Below, one piece after another: positions 8,013 to 17,800 of a DNA stretch of 64,000 nt. Origin of the DNA: an uncultured Prevotella sp. Its GTDB lineage: Bacteria; Bacteroidota; Bacteroidia; Bacteroidales; Bacteroidaceae. The position numbers and the translations under genes were made by a program. The stretch lies in assembly GCA_900319905.1 (NCBI GenBank), contig ONQB01000003.1, positions 122,156-186,155 on the forward strand, given 5' to 3'. Below the pieces are notes generated by a model that searched no databases, had not been told where the DNA came from, and saw only the letters and a list, made by a program, of their open reading frames with translations. Position 1 is the stretch's first letter; each line of letters opens with the position of its first letter.

Positions 8013-8681
8013 ATGGCAAGGCGACCCATCTGGCATGATGAATATTGGCTGCTACTCATCAAGATTTTCCTAAAGCAGCCGCAGGGTGTGAAGCGTCTGT
8101 ACAGCAAAGACCTGATAGACGTAGCCATGGAGCTCAATCTTCCCCCTGCCTTCTTACACCAAAAGATGATGCAGCTCAGACGCATCGACACCCCACGTCT
8201 GCAACGCATCTGGGACAGTTATGCCAACAATCCGCGCAAGCTTGCCAGGGGCATCAAGCTCCTCCGGCAGATGAACGGCTTTGGCACCGCCGGGGCCTTC
8301 TACAAAGACGTCAGAGAGGTCGACACGTGGCAAAACGACTTCAAACCCATCGTCACCACAGGTCCGGCCACACCCGACGAGGCCAGGCTGACACCCGTCA
8401 TGCTCATTATGATCCTCGACCTCTACTTCCGGCTTACACCCATCACAATGGTGCCTCAGACACCGGAGATCATCGCGCTGGCAAAGCTCATCCATACCAC
8501 GCCCGAACAGATTGCCGCCGTCATGGAGGTGTACCGCGTCTGCGACCCTTACATCAAAGGCGAAGAATTCATCGTCTCTCCCCTACTCTCGCCCTGTATG
8601 GCGATTTGGAAACGGTTTGGCAACGAAGACCCCGACAAACTGGCCGCTCTGGCCGCACAACTAAAAGATTACTGGGAATAG
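8013..8681 (+). CDS. Hypothetical protein upstream of rpoN, 222 aa
   Basis: I do not recognise this protein. The frame is open from 7986, but a -7 box at 7981-7988 makes the ATG at 8013 (MARRPIWHDEYWLLLIKIF) the more likely start; ATG 7992 would be almost leaderless. The protein is soluble and rich in helices, with a conserved-looking RMNGFGTAGAFYKDV-like region near residue 85 and aromatic residues near the N-terminus. It ends 3 bases before rpoN and is probably co-transcribed. Its codon use is like that of the neighbours, so it is likely a native chromosomal gene. Confidence 0.7.
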   Translation: MARRPIWHDEYWLLLIKIFLKQPQGVKRLYSKDLIDVAMELNLPPAFLHQKMMQLRRIDTPRLQRIWDSYANNPRKLARGIKLLRQMNGFGTAGAFYKDVREVDTWQNDFKPIVTTGPATPDEARLTPVMLIMILDLYFRLTPITMVPQTPEIIALAKLIHTTPEQIAAVMEVYRVCDPYIKGEEFIVSPLLSPCMAIWKRFGNEDPDKLAALAAQLKDYWE

Positions 8682-8684
8682 CAC

Positions 8685-10190
8685 ATGGCACAAAAACTCA
8701 TACAGACCCAAACCCAACAGCAGGTACAGCAACAGCGGCTCTCGCAACAGCAGATGCTGCAAGTGAAACTGCTGGAGATGCCACTTGCCGAACTCGAACA
8801 GAACATCAACGCCGAGCTCGACGACAATCCCGCCCTGGAAGAGAAACGCGACGACTTCGACGACATCGACGGGCGCAACGACGAGGGCCAGGACAGCGAC
8901 AGCCTCGACGACGACCCCTACGAGGACAAATCGGAGAAGGAGGAGCGCGAGGAAGCGCTCGACAACGCCCTGGAGAGCCTCGCCTCCGACGACGACATGC
9001 CCGAGCCTACCTCACGCAACGCCAACAACGGCGCCGAACAGGAAGAAATCGTCTGGGGCGACACCACTTCATTCTACGACAAGCTCAAGGAGCAGATGGG
9101 CGAGATGGAGCTCACACCGCAGCAGCACGACATCATGGAGTACCTTATCGGATCGCTCGACAGCGACGGACTGCTGCGCAAATCGCTCGACGACATCGCC
9201 GACGAACTGGCCATCTACCACAACATTGACGTGCCAACCAAAGAGATCGAGCATGTGCTCCGCAGGCTGCAGTCGTTCGACCCGCCCGGCATCGGAGCCA
9301 GGTCGCTGCAGGAATGTCTGCTGCTGCAGATAGCCAGAAAGCCACAAGGACGGCTGCGCGAGCTTATGGAGAAGGTTGTCAAAGACCATTTCGAGGAATT
9401 CACCAAAAAGCACTGGGACAAGATAGCACAGGCTCTGCAGATCTCGCCCGAACAGGCCGATGTCGTCAAGGAGGAGATCACCAAGCTCAATCCCAAGCCC
9501 GGCTCCTCGCTCGGAGAGACCGAGGGACGCAGCCTGCAACAGATCACACCCGACTTCATCATCGACACCGACGACGACGGCCATGTCACATTCACCATCA
9601 ACCACGGACGCATTCCCGACCTGAAGGTATCGCCGTCGTTCACCGACATGGTCGACACCTACCGCAACAACCGGCAGAACATGAACCGGCAGGAGAAGGA
9701 AGCCCTGCTCTATGCCAAGGAGAAGGTAGAGAAGGCACAAGGCTATATTGAGGCCGTGAAGCAGCGCCGCCACACGCTCTACGTCACAATGAAGGCTATC
9801 ATAGACTGGCAGAAGAAATACTTCCAGACAGGTGACGAGGCCGACCTCAAGCCAATGATTCTGAAGGATATTGCCGAGAAGACCAAGCTCGACATCTCTA
9901 CCATCTCGCGTGTGAGCAACATGAAATACGCTCAGACACGATGGGGCACATTCCCCCTGCGCTTCTTCTTCACCGACAGCTACGTCACCAAAGACGGTGA
10001 GGAAATGTCGACACGAAAGATAAAGCTCGCCCTGAAGGACCTCATTGACCACGAGGACAAGCATAAACCGCTGAGCGACGACACCCTGGCCGCACAGATG
10101 AAACAAAAGGGCTTCCCCATCGCCCGACGCACAGTGGCCAAGTACCGCGAACAACTGGGACTGCCCGTGGCAAGACTGAGAAAACAATGA
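8685..10190 (+). CDS. rpoN: RNA polymerase sigma-54 factor RpoN
   Basis: Sigma-54 directs RNA polymerase to -24/-12 promoters and needs AAA+ activators. Region I is the Gln-rich N-terminus (QTQTQQQVQQQRLSQQQML) that contacts activators. Region II is the very acidic stretch at about residues 45-110. The core-binding domain follows with LGARSLQECLLLQ-like sequence (GIGARSLQEC, about residue 205). The C-terminal RpoN box ARRTVAKYREQLGLPVARLR recognises the -24 element. Length 501 aa is normal. No enhancer-binding activator gene is present in the window. The stop overlaps the ATG of the next gene by 4 bases. Confidence 0.97.
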   Translation: MAQKLIQTQTQQQVQQQRLSQQQMLQVKLLEMPLAELEQNINAELDDNPALEEKRDDFDDIDGRNDEGQDSDSLDDDPYEDKSEKEEREEALDNALESLASDDDMPEPTSRNANNGAEQEEIVWGDTTSFYDKLKEQMGEMELTPQQHDIMEYLIGSLDSDGLLRKSLDDIADELAIYHNIDVPTKEIEHVLRRLQSFDPPGIGARSLQECLLLQIARKPQGRLRELMEKVVKDHFEEFTKKHWDKIAQALQISPEQADVVKEEITKLNPKPGSSLGETEGRSLQQITPDFIIDTDDDGHVTFTINHGRIPDLKVSPSFTDMVDTYRNNRQNMNRQEKEALLYAKEKVEKAQGYIEAVKQRRHTLYVTMKAIIDWQKKYFQTGDEADLKPMILKDIAEKTKLDISTISRVSNMKYAQTRWGTFPLRFFFTDSYVTKDGEEMSTRKIKLALKDLIDHEDKHKPLSDDTLAAQMKQKGFPIARRTVAKYREQLGLPVARLRKQ

Positions 10191-10804
10191 CAATGAAAGA
10201 AAAACAAATCATCATTGGAGCTCGGATAATGAGCATGGTATTTACGCCATTCTACCTGCCCTTGGTGGGATTGGCTGCGCTGTTCATCTTCAGCTACATG
10301 AGCCTCATGCCGTGGCAATACAAGCTCACGGTTCTGCTCATGGTCTATGTCTTCACCATCCTCTTCCCTACCCTGCTCATCCATGCCTACCGCAACTACC
10401 AGGGTTGGTCGCGCTTGCAGCTCGGCATGAAGGAGCGCCGGCTGGTGCCCTACGTGATTGCCATCATCTGCTACTTCGCCTGCTACTTCGTGATGGTCTA
10501 CCTCCACATCCCGCAGTTCATGGCCAACATTCTGGTGGCAGCACTCATCATACAGATCGTCTGTGCCATCATCAATGTCTGGTGGAAGGTGTCGACCCAC
10601 ACGGCCGCCATCGGTGGTTTCGAAGGAGCCCTGCTGGCTTTCTCCATCCTCTTTGCGTTCAATCCGCTGTGGTGGTTCAGCATCATCCTCATCATTGCCG
10701 GCATGGTAGGCACCAGCCGCATGATCCTGCGCCAACACTCACTGTCGCAGGTGGTTGTCGGCTTCCTCATCGGCATGGTGGCAGGCTTCTGGGCTATCAT
10801 ATAA
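10187..10804 (+). CDS. PAP2-superfamily-like membrane protein, 205 aa
   Basis: The protein is a six-helix membrane protein. Its C-terminal part (KVSTHTAAIGG near residue 145 and RHSLSQVVVGFLIG-like QHSLSQVVVGFLIG near residue 185) resembles the C2/C3 motifs of PAP2 lipid phosphatases (Ser-x-His and Arg-x5-His). The C1 motif KxxxxxxRP is not evident, so phosphatase activity is not certain. The start at 10187 overlaps the rpoN stop as ATGA, indicating translational coupling; ATG 10193 is the alternative. Confidence 0.7.
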   Translation: MTMKEKQIIIGARIMSMVFTPFYLPLVGLAALFIFSYMSLMPWQYKLTVLLMVYVFTILFPTLLIHAYRNYQGWSRLQLGMKERRLVPYVIAIICYFACYFVMVYLHIPQFMANILVAALIIQIVCAIINVWWKVSTHTAAIGGFEGALLAFSILFAFNPLWWFSIILIIAGMVGTSRMILRQHSLSQVVVGFLIGMVAGFWAII

Positions 10805-10835
10805 TTAGACAAGACACTTAAATATCAACGATATT

Positions 10836-11342
10836 ATGAAACCATTAGTCAGTATCATCATGGGTTCAACAAGCGACCTTCCCGTCATGGAGAAAGCTTG
10901 TAAATGGTTGGAAGAACAAGAGATACCGTTCGAGATGAACGCACTCTCCGCCCACCGCACCCCCGATGCCGTGGAGCAGTTTGCCAAAGGCGCGAAGGCC
11001 CGTGGCGTGAAGGTCATCATCGCCGGTGCCGGCATGGCCGCCGCCCTGCCCGGTGTCATCGCCGCCTCTACCCCACTGCCCGTCATCGGCGTGCCTATCA
11101 AAGGCATGCTCGACGGTCTCGACGCCATGCTCTCTATCATCCAGATGCCGCCGGGCATCCCCGTGGCTACTGTCGGCGTCAACGGCGCACAGAATGCGGC
11201 TATCCTCGCTGCTGAGATGATCGCACTCGGCGATGAGAAAATCGCTGCTAAGGTGGACGCCTGGAAGGCCGGACTGGGAAAGAAAATAGAAAAGGCCAAC
11301 AAAGATCTCGCTGAGATTAAGGACTATAAATTTAAATGCTAA
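10836..11342 (+). CDS. purE: 5-(carboxyamino)imidazole ribonucleotide mutase PurE
   Basis: PurE moves the carboxyl group of N5-CAIR to C4 to give CAIR in purine biosynthesis. The active-site motif [10 protein letters not shown] lies at residues 9-18 and SAHRTPD near residue 44, both diagnostic of class I PurE. The length of 168 aa is typical. The [14 protein letters not shown] motif follows at about residue 70. No purK is adjacent. The stop is 2 bases before the likely ispG start (11345). Confidence 0.97.
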   Translation: MKPLVSIIMGSTSDLPVMEKACKWLEEQEIPFEMNALSAHRTPDAVEQFAKGAKARGVKVIIAGAGMAAALPGVIAASTPLPVIGVPIKGMLDGLDAMLSIIQMPPGIPVATVGVNGAQNAAILAAEMIALGDEKIAAKVDAWKAGLGKKIEKANKDLAEIKDYKFKC

Positions 11343-11344
11343 CA

Positions 11345-13222
11345 ATGGACCTGTTCAATTATCACAGGCGGGAGACATCGGTGGTGCATATTGGCGCACT
11401 CGACATGGGCGGCGACAACCCTATCCGCATCCAGTCGATGACCACCACCGATACCAACGATACTGAGGCATGCGTGGCCCAGGCCGAGCGCATCATCAAG
11501 GCCGGCGGCGAACTGGTACGTCTCACCACCCAGGGCAAGCGCGAGGCTGAGAACCTGAAGAATATCAACGCAGGCATTCGCGCCGACGGCTTCAGCACAC
11601 CGCTCGTGGCCGACGTCCACTTCAACCCTAACGTGGCTGACGTGGCTGCACTCTATGCTGAGAAGGTGCGCATCAACCCCGGCAACTATGTTGATCCCGC
11701 ACGCCGCTTCATCAAACACGAATATACCGACGCCGAGTATGCGGAGGAACTACAGAAGATTGAGGACCGCTTCGTGCCGTTCCTCAACATCTGTAAGGAG
11801 CACCACACAGCCATTCGTATCGGCGTGAACCACGGTTCGCTGTCCGACCGCATCCGCAACCGCTACGGCGATACGCCGGAGGGCATTGTGGAGAGCTGCA
11901 TGGAGTTTCTGCGCATCTGCAAGAAACAGCACTTCGACAACGTGGTCATCTCCATCAAGTCGAGCAACACCGTGGTCATGGTGCGGTCGGTGCGCCTGCT
12001 CGTCGACACGATGAACAAGGAGGACATGCACTATCCGCTCCATCTCGGTGTGACCGAGGCCGGTGAGGGTGAGGACGGCCGCATCAAGAGCGCCGTGGGC
12101 ATTGGCGCTCTGCTGGCTGACGGCATTGGCGACACCATCCGTGTCTCGCTGACCGAGGAGCCGGAGGCTGAGATACCCGTAGCGCGTCATCTCGTGGACT
12201 ACATCGGCCGTAAGGCCGGCCATGTGCTCATTCCAGGTGAGGCCTACAGCGGTTTCGACTGGCTCCATCCTGAGCGACGCACGACCACACCTGTGGACTT
12301 AGTGGGTGGCAAGCAGGCACCCATTGTCATCACTTCATTGAAAGACGGTGACAGCATCAACGCCACCGTGGCCAAGTCAGACTATATCTACGTCGGTTCA
12401 AAACTGCCCAAGCACATCCTGCCCGCACAGCGGTATATCGTCGACTACCAGCTCTATGCCCAGATGCAACAGGACGGCAAACTCGTTGACGGCCAGTGGA
12501 GTGGGGCAGAGTGGGCACCCATCTTCCCCGTGGTGGCCATGCCTTTCGTGGGCATGCTCAAGGCGAAGGTGAAGTTCCTCGTCCTACAGTTTGGCACGCC
12601 TTCTGAGGAATACTTAGCCTGTCTGAAGGCCAATCCCAACGTGGTGGTGGTCTGCACAAGCAACCATCAGAACCGCCTCGGCAGTCAGCGTGCCTTAGTG
12701 CATGAGATGATGACGGCCGGACTCAACAACCCCGTGGTCTTTGCCCAAATGTACAAGCTCAACGACAAAGAGGAATTCCAGCTGGAGGCCGCGGCCGATA
12801 TGAGCGCTCTGATGATGGATGGACTGACCGACGGCGTATGGCTCCTGAATGAGGGAAACATCGCAACAGCGGACCTCACAGACACCGCATTCGCAATTCT
12901 GCAGGCCGGACGCCTGCGCACCACAAAGACCGAATATATCAGTTGTCCGGGCTGTGGCCGCACGCTCTACGACCTGCGCGACACCATCAAGGTCATTCAT
13001 GAGGCCACCAAGGACATGAAGGGTCTGAAGATAGGCATCATGGGCTGCATCGTCAACGGACCGGGTGAGATGGCCGACGCCGACTACGGTTATGTAGGTG
13101 CCGGACCGGGCAAGATATCGCTTTACAGAGGCAAGGAATGCGTGGAGCACGGCATACCCGAAAGCGAGGCCGTAGAGCACTTGCTGCGACTCATCAATGA
13201 GGACAGGGAGAAAGGCAAATAG
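11345..13222 (+). CDS. ispG: 4-hydroxy-3-methylbut-2-en-1-yl diphosphate synthase IspG, long form
   Basis: IspG (GcpE) makes HMBPP from MEcPP in the MEP isoprenoid pathway using a [4Fe-4S] cluster. The N-terminal TIM barrel starts IQSMTTTDTNDTEA. The C-terminal cluster domain contains SCPGCGRT (near residue 530) and MGCIVNGPGEMADADYGYVG. At about 625 aa it has the extra central domain found in Bacteroidetes, Chlamydiae and plants, absent from the 370-aa E. coli enzyme. The frame opens at ATG 11336, overlapping purE, but ATG 11345 (MDLFNYHRR) is the more likely start. Confidence 0.96.
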   Translation: MDLFNYHRRETSVVHIGALDMGGDNPIRIQSMTTTDTNDTEACVAQAERIIKAGGELVRLTTQGKREAENLKNINAGIRADGFSTPLVADVHFNPNVADVAALYAEKVRINPGNYVDPARRFIKHEYTDAEYAEELQKIEDRFVPFLNICKEHHTAIRIGVNHGSLSDRIRNRYGDTPEGIVESCMEFLRICKKQHFDNVVISIKSSNTVVMVRSVRLLVDTMNKEDMHYPLHLGVTEAGEGEDGRIKSAVGIGALLADGIGDTIRVSLTEEPEAEIPVARHLVDYIGRKAGHVLIPGEAYSGFDWLHPERRTTTPVDLVGGKQAPIVITSLKDGDSINATVAKSDYIYVGSKLPKHILPAQRYIVDYQLYAQMQQDGKLVDGQWSGAEWAPIFPVVAMPFVGMLKAKVKFLVLQFGTPSEEYLACLKANPNVVVVCTSNHQNRLGSQRALVHEMMTAGLNNPVVFAQMYKLNDKEEFQLEAAADMSALMMDGLTDGVWLLNEGNIATADLTDTAFAILQAGRLRTTKTEYISCPGCGRTLYDLRDTIKVIHEATKDMKGLKIGIMGCIVNGPGEMADADYGYVGAGPGKISLYRGKECVEHGIPESEAVEHLLRLINEDREKGK

Positions 13223-13235
13223 GATATATTAAATT

Positions 13236-13427
13236 TGGTGAAGTCCGGAAGTTCTGAAGTTCAGAAGTCCAGTCATTACATTAACAATAAAATTTGGTGA
13301 AGTCCGGAAGTTCTGAAGTTCAGAAGTCCAGTCATTACATTAACAATACCTGATTAACGGATGCTTAGGCATTTGACTGGACTTCCGGACTTCCGGACTC
13401 CTGGACTTCACCTATTTTGATACCCCC
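13236..13427. repeat. Family A repeat with 59-bp tandem duplication
   Basis: The segment starting AAATTTGGTGAAGTCCGGAA and running to CATTACATTAACAAT is present twice in tandem (from about 13234 and 13293). The right arm, GACTTCCGGACTTCCGGACT and onward, ends in CACCTATTTTGATACCCC. The left and right arms can pair, forming a hairpin just 3' of ispG. Confidence 0.85.
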
Positions 13428-13487
13428 TCTTTGCCCCATAACAATAAACTTTTGCCTTTAATATTTTGCCTTTTGGGAAAAATATGG

Positions 13488-13495
13488 TAAATTTG
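13488..13495 (+). promoter_or_regulatory. Promoter of tRNA-Arg (-7 box TAAATTTG)
   Basis: The -7 box lies 15 bases before the tRNA 5' end. A TTTG at 13465-13468 with a 19-base spacer fits the -33 element of the Bacteroidota consensus. Confidence 0.6.
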
Positions 13496-13510
13496 CCGAG
13501 CTAAATAGTT

Positions 13511-13582
13511 GGTCTGATAGTTCAATGGATAGAACGGAGGTTTCCTAAACCTTTGATCTGGGTTCGATTCCCAGTCGGACTA
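13511..13582 (+). tRNA. tRNA-Arg (anticodon CCT)
   Basis: The acceptor stem GGTCTGA pairs over 7 bases with TCGGACT (with two G-U wobbles). The D arm contains AGTTCAATGGATAGAAC, the anticodon loop is TTCCTAA within the GAGGT/ACCTT stem, and the T arm is CTGGGTTCGATTCCCAG. The anticodon CCT reads the arginine codon AGG. CCA is not encoded. Confidence 0.95.
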
Positions 13583-13595
13583 CCTTGCGGAAAAG

Positions 13596-13636
13596 GGCTG
13601 AGCCAAAAGTCGATGCTTTTGGCTCAGCCTTTTTTG
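13596..13636 (+). terminator. Intrinsic terminator of tRNA-Arg
   Basis: A perfect 14-bp stem (GGCTGAGCCAAAAG / CTTTTGGCTCAGCC) with a 6-base loop is followed by a run of six T. It begins 14 bases behind the tRNA. Confidence 0.9.
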
Positions 13637-13743
13637 TAGGCAGGGTAGGCAAAGTAGGCGAGATAGGCAAGATAGGCAAGATAGGCAGGGTCGGCAAGAT
13701 AGGCAGGGTAGGCAAGATAGGCAAGATAGGCAAGATAGGCAAG
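13637..13743. repeat. 9-bp tandem repeat (AGGCAAGAT), about 11 units
   Basis: Variants of the 9-base unit AGGCAAGAT/AGGCAGGGT occupy just over 100 bases immediately after the terminator. All three reading frames are open because the unit is a multiple of three, giving spurious frames of repeating Leu-Pro-Ile. I see no gene from 13583 to 13896. A short family A fragment is at 13848-13876. Confidence 0.9.
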
Positions 13744-13896
13744 GTCCTTGCTGGTGACCATAGAGGCTGATCCCGCGTAACTGCTCTTCTTCGCTGTACC
13801 ATACATTGCTATAATAACATTTGATTTTCAAAACCAAGCACATGGACAGGACTTCGGAACTTCAGGACTCCGGATTGATGAATTGATGATACAGCC

Positions 13897-14793
13897 TTAT
13901 TCAGCAACTGGTGTGGCAAAGTTAAGCGGCAGGGTCAAGAGCTGATAGACGAGGGTCTTGGCCATGCGCAGGTGACCGGCGTCATTGGGATGGAGCAAGT
14001 CGTGCGCATGATGGTAGTAAGTAGTGCCGTTGATGAGTGGGAACAAGCCACTTTCGGCACCGAGATCAATCACGGGAACGGCCCATACCTGACCGGCTTC
14101 CTTGACGCTTTGCACGTAGGCATCGACATATTCTCCGCAACTGTTCTGTATGCGCTCATCGGGCTGAACGTTTTTGTCGTTCGGGTCGAAGAGGGCACGG
14201 TGGAGTGGGGTGAGCAATACGATTTGCTTGTCAGAGAAGGAATCGCGGAGCATCTTCATCGCAATGTTGATGCGACCGCGGAAGGTGTTGGGATCATAGC
14301 AGAAGCGACGGCAGCGACGTTTCACCAGTTGCTTTGGCTTGCCCACGGCTGCATAGACCATGGTGTCGGCCTCCGTATACCACTGGCCTATCCTCACGCC
14401 GTGGTTGTAATCGTTGGTACCCATCAGGATAACGATGGCATCGAAGTCATTGCCATGCTCAGCTTTCAACTGCTTGAGCTGACGCGGAATGTCGCTCCAC
14501 TCCCTACCGCTGACGCCATAAACATAAGGTGTGATGTGGAGCAGGTCCTGCAGATAAGCCCAGTATTTCTTTTTCGAACCGCTGTTTCGCGGGTCGGTGA
14601 TAGAGTCGCCGAAGTAAGCAACATGGGCACCCCACCAGGGATGAATGCCTTGCAACTGCGTCAGAGGGGCCGTATGAAGCGCGATGCTCTGCGCATGGCA
14701 CGACTGAGAGACAGTACTGAAACCCAAGGTCATCAACGCTGAAAGGGACAAAATGAAAAGACGGTGTCTGAATGTGTGATGATAGATGGTCAT
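13897..14793 (-). CDS. SGNH/GDSL hydrolase family protein, secreted, 298 aa
   Basis: A signal peptide covers about residues 1-35 (LFILSLSALMTLGFST, cleavage near SCHAQS). The block I motif AYFGDSITDPRN supplies the nucleophile Ser near residue 62, block III is VILMGTNDYNHG near residue 124, and the block V Asp-x-x-His is in HDLLHPNDAGHLRMA near residue 275. These are the catalytic signatures of SGNH esterases and lipases, which often deacetylate polysaccharides. Substrate is unknown. No co-transcribed partner is nearby; secDF lies 85 bases upstream with its own terminator between. Confidence 0.9.
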   Translation of the reverse strand: MTIYHHTFRHRLFILSLSALMTLGFSTVSQSCHAQSIALHTAPLTQLQGIHPWWGAHVAYFGDSITDPRNSGSKKKYWAYLQDLLHITPYVYGVSGREWSDIPRQLKQLKAEHGNDFDAIVILMGTNDYNHGVRIGQWYTEADTMVYAAVGKPKQLVKRRCRRFCYDPNTFRGRINIAMKMLRDSFSDKQIVLLTPLHRALFDPNDKNVQPDERIQNSCGEYVDAYVQSVKEAGQVWAVPVIDLGAESGLFPLINGTTYYHHAHDLLHPNDAGHLRMAKTLVYQLLTLPLNFATPVAE

Positions 14794-14824
14794 ATATTCT
14801 TAGCTTTTAATAGTAAACATGATT

Positions 14825-14855
14825 AAAAAAAAGCCAAGGCCCGAAGACCTTGGCT
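14825..14855 (-). terminator. Intrinsic terminator of secDF
   Basis: On the minus strand an 8-bp stem AGCCAAGG / CCTTGGCT with an 8-base loop is followed by a run of seven T. It lies 24 bases behind the secDF stop. Confidence 0.85.
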
Positions 14856-14878
14856 CATATATTATAAGGTGAGAATGC

Positions 14879-17800
14879 TTATGCCTTCACTGGTTCAGCG
14901 GCAGGAGTCTCAGCATCGTTGGACTTAATCTTATCGATGCTCATGTATGCGATAGGCGATGCAAGGAAGATAGAGCTTAAGGTACCTACGAACACACCGA
15001 CGATCATTGCGAACGAGAAGCTGCGGATAGAGTCGCCACCAAGGATGAAGATGGCAAGCAACACGATCAACGTACTTACTGACGTATTGATGGTACGGGC
15101 CAGGGTCTCGTTGATAGAGTCGTTGAAGATCTTCTGCTTGTCGCCCTTAGGATGCAGGCGGAGGTTCTCACGGATACGGTCGAACACTACCACAGAGTCG
15201 TTGATATCGTAACCGATCACCGTCAGGATAGCGCCTATGAACGTCTGGTCAATCTCCAGGGAGAAGCCTATCCAACCGTAGCACAACGAGAACAAGCCTA
15301 TCACCATCGTGGTATCAATAGCCAAGGCCACGATAGAACCGATGGAGAAGCCGAGGTTGCGGAAGCGGAGCAGGATGTACAGACCGATGAAGATCAGAGC
15401 AAGGCCGACGCTGATGAAGGCGTTGCGCGTGATATCCTTAGCCACTGACGGACCAACCTTCGAGGAGCTGATGATGGAACCGCCCTCGCGGATGTCAGGG
15501 TTCTTGAAGGCATTCACACTGGCCTGACTGACGAAATTGCCTTTCTTCAAGGCCGTGTAGAGAATGGTCTCAGCCTTGTCGTCCTCGGTAGGATCATTGC
15601 TGTCGATGTTCCAGTTGGTGGTCACACGGATGGTCTGACCATCGGTACCCAGAGCAATGACGTTGGTGGTAGCCAGCTTACCGGCATTGTCGCCGGTGGT
15701 GTTGACAAAGGCATTGGTCAGCACGTTTCTCACATCCTCCACAGGAACCGACTTGTTAAGGGTCACAACATAGTTACGACCACCCGTAAAGTCGATGCCA
15801 AGGCTCAGCTGACGCACAGCGAAGCTGACGATGCAGATGGCGATGCAGATGCCATACACGGTGAAGCTTTTCTTATACATTGACATGAAGGGGAAGTGAG
15901 TGCCCTGCATCATGTTCTTGGAGATGCTGGTGTCGAACTTCAGGTGCATCCACTTACCGTGGTTGAGCTTGTATTCGTAAAGCAGACGTGTGAGGAACAC
16001 AGCCGAGAAGAACGAGCAGACGATACCGATGATCCAGGTGGTAGCGAAGCCACGGATAGGACCTGTACCCACAACGAGCAGGATGATACCGGTGATAAGA
16101 GAAGTGAGGTTGGAGTCGAAGATGGCCGAGAAAGCATTCTTGTAACCTGCCTCGATGGCCTGCTTCATGCCCTTTCCGGCACGCAGCTCTTCCTTGATAC
16201 GCTCATAGATCAGCACGTTGGCGTCAACAGCGGTACCCAACGACAGCACCATACCGGCAATACCACTCATGGTAAGGGCGGCCTGGAAAGAGGTAAGGAT
16301 ACCCAAGGTGAAGAATACGTTGACGAGCAATGCGCCAACAGCAATAAAGCCAGGGATGATGTTGTAGATGACCAGCATGTAAGCGATCAACAGGATGAAG
16401 GCCACAATGAAGGAGATGATACCCTGCTGGATAGACTGTGCACCCAGCGTAGGACCTACGACCTCTTCCTGTACGATGTGTGCGGGAGCCGGCATACGGC
16501 CAGACTTCAACGTGTTGGCCAGGTCTTTGGTATCCTGCACAGTGAAGTTACCGGTGATAGAGCTCTGACCACCGTCAATCTCACCATTCACACGAGGAGC
16601 GGAGTAGACGACGCCGTCGAGGACGATAGCGATGGCCTTGCCGACGTTGGCCTTGGTCATCTCGGCCCATCTGCGGGCACCGTCAGAGTTCATGCTCATG
16701 CTCACCTCAGGCTGACCGGTGACATTGTTGAACTGATCCTTTGCATCAGTAATCACGTCACCCTCGAGCGGAGCACGTCCGTTGGTGGTAGTGACCTTCA
16801 AAGCATGGAGTTCGAAGATATTCTTAGCCTGGATGCCGTCAGCAGGCTTGGCACTCCACAGGAGCTTCAAGTCGGTAGGCAGCACCTGCTTGGCCAGCTG
16901 GCTGTAGATAATGCGGTTGATGGCGGCGGTATCACGCACGCTGGCGTAACCGCAGACGCTCAGGCCCTGACCGGTCACCTGGAGCATGGCGAGCAGCGGG
17001 TGCTGCTTCTTGGCCTGTGCCAGCTGATCGTCGGGTGTAGCCTTTATATTCTGCTTCTTGTCAGCGCCCTTGATCTGGAACTTAGGCTTAGCGTTCTTTG
17101 CAGCCTTCACTTCCTTGTCGGCGATAGCCTTGGCAGCCTTGGCAGCGGTGTCGACCTTAGCAGTATCCTGGTCACCATTGGCCAGACGCTGGTCGAGCTG
17201 TTGCAGATAAGGCAGCACCTCGTCGGCGTTGTAGGTCTCCCAGAACTCGAGGTTGGCTGATCCCTGCAGGAGCTTACGCATACGCTCCGGCTCGCGGATA
17301 CCAGGCATCTCAACGCTGATACGGCCCTCGGTGCCCTGCACCTTCTGAATGTTGGGCTGCACCACACCGAACTGGTCGATACGTGTGGTCACAACGTTCA
17401 AAGAGTTGTCGATGGCGGAGCTCACCTCCTGGCGCAGCACCTTCTCCACCTCAGCGTCAGAGCTGGTAGGAGAGACTTTGCCCTGCAGCTCCTGTGTGGC
17501 AAACACCTCAGCGAGCTTGTGGCCAGGAGCATTCTTGTGATAAGCATTGATGAAAAGCGTGATGAAGTCGCCTTGTGTGGCTTGCTGCTCCTTGCGGGCC
17601 TCGGCCATAGAACGGGTAAAGGCGATGTCGGTCTTGTGGTCAGCAAGATTCTCCACCACGTCGGGTACTGAAATTTCCAGAATGACATTCATACCGCCCT
17701 TCAGGTCCAGTCCAAGGCCAATCTGTGTCTCAAGACATTTCTGATAGCTGTAGATGCCCAAGTACTTCACAGAGTCCTTGTAGTCCTGCTGCGCAATGGG

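Noticed and set aside
8045-10193. Long frames 8045-9229 (+) and 9069-10193 (-) overlapping rpoN and its neighbour
   Set aside because: Frame shadows of the GC-rich rpoN and upstream gene; RpoN itself has all family motifs in the other frame.
13545-13843. Leu-Pro-Ile-rich frames on the minus strand and Gly-Lys-Ile-rich frame on the plus strand
   Set aside because: They arise from the 9-base tandem repeat and overlap the tRNA-Arg terminator.
15896-17260. 454-codon frame antisense to secDF
   Set aside because: It lies entirely inside the real secDF gene; long antisense frames are common in GC-rich genes and the translation resembles no family.
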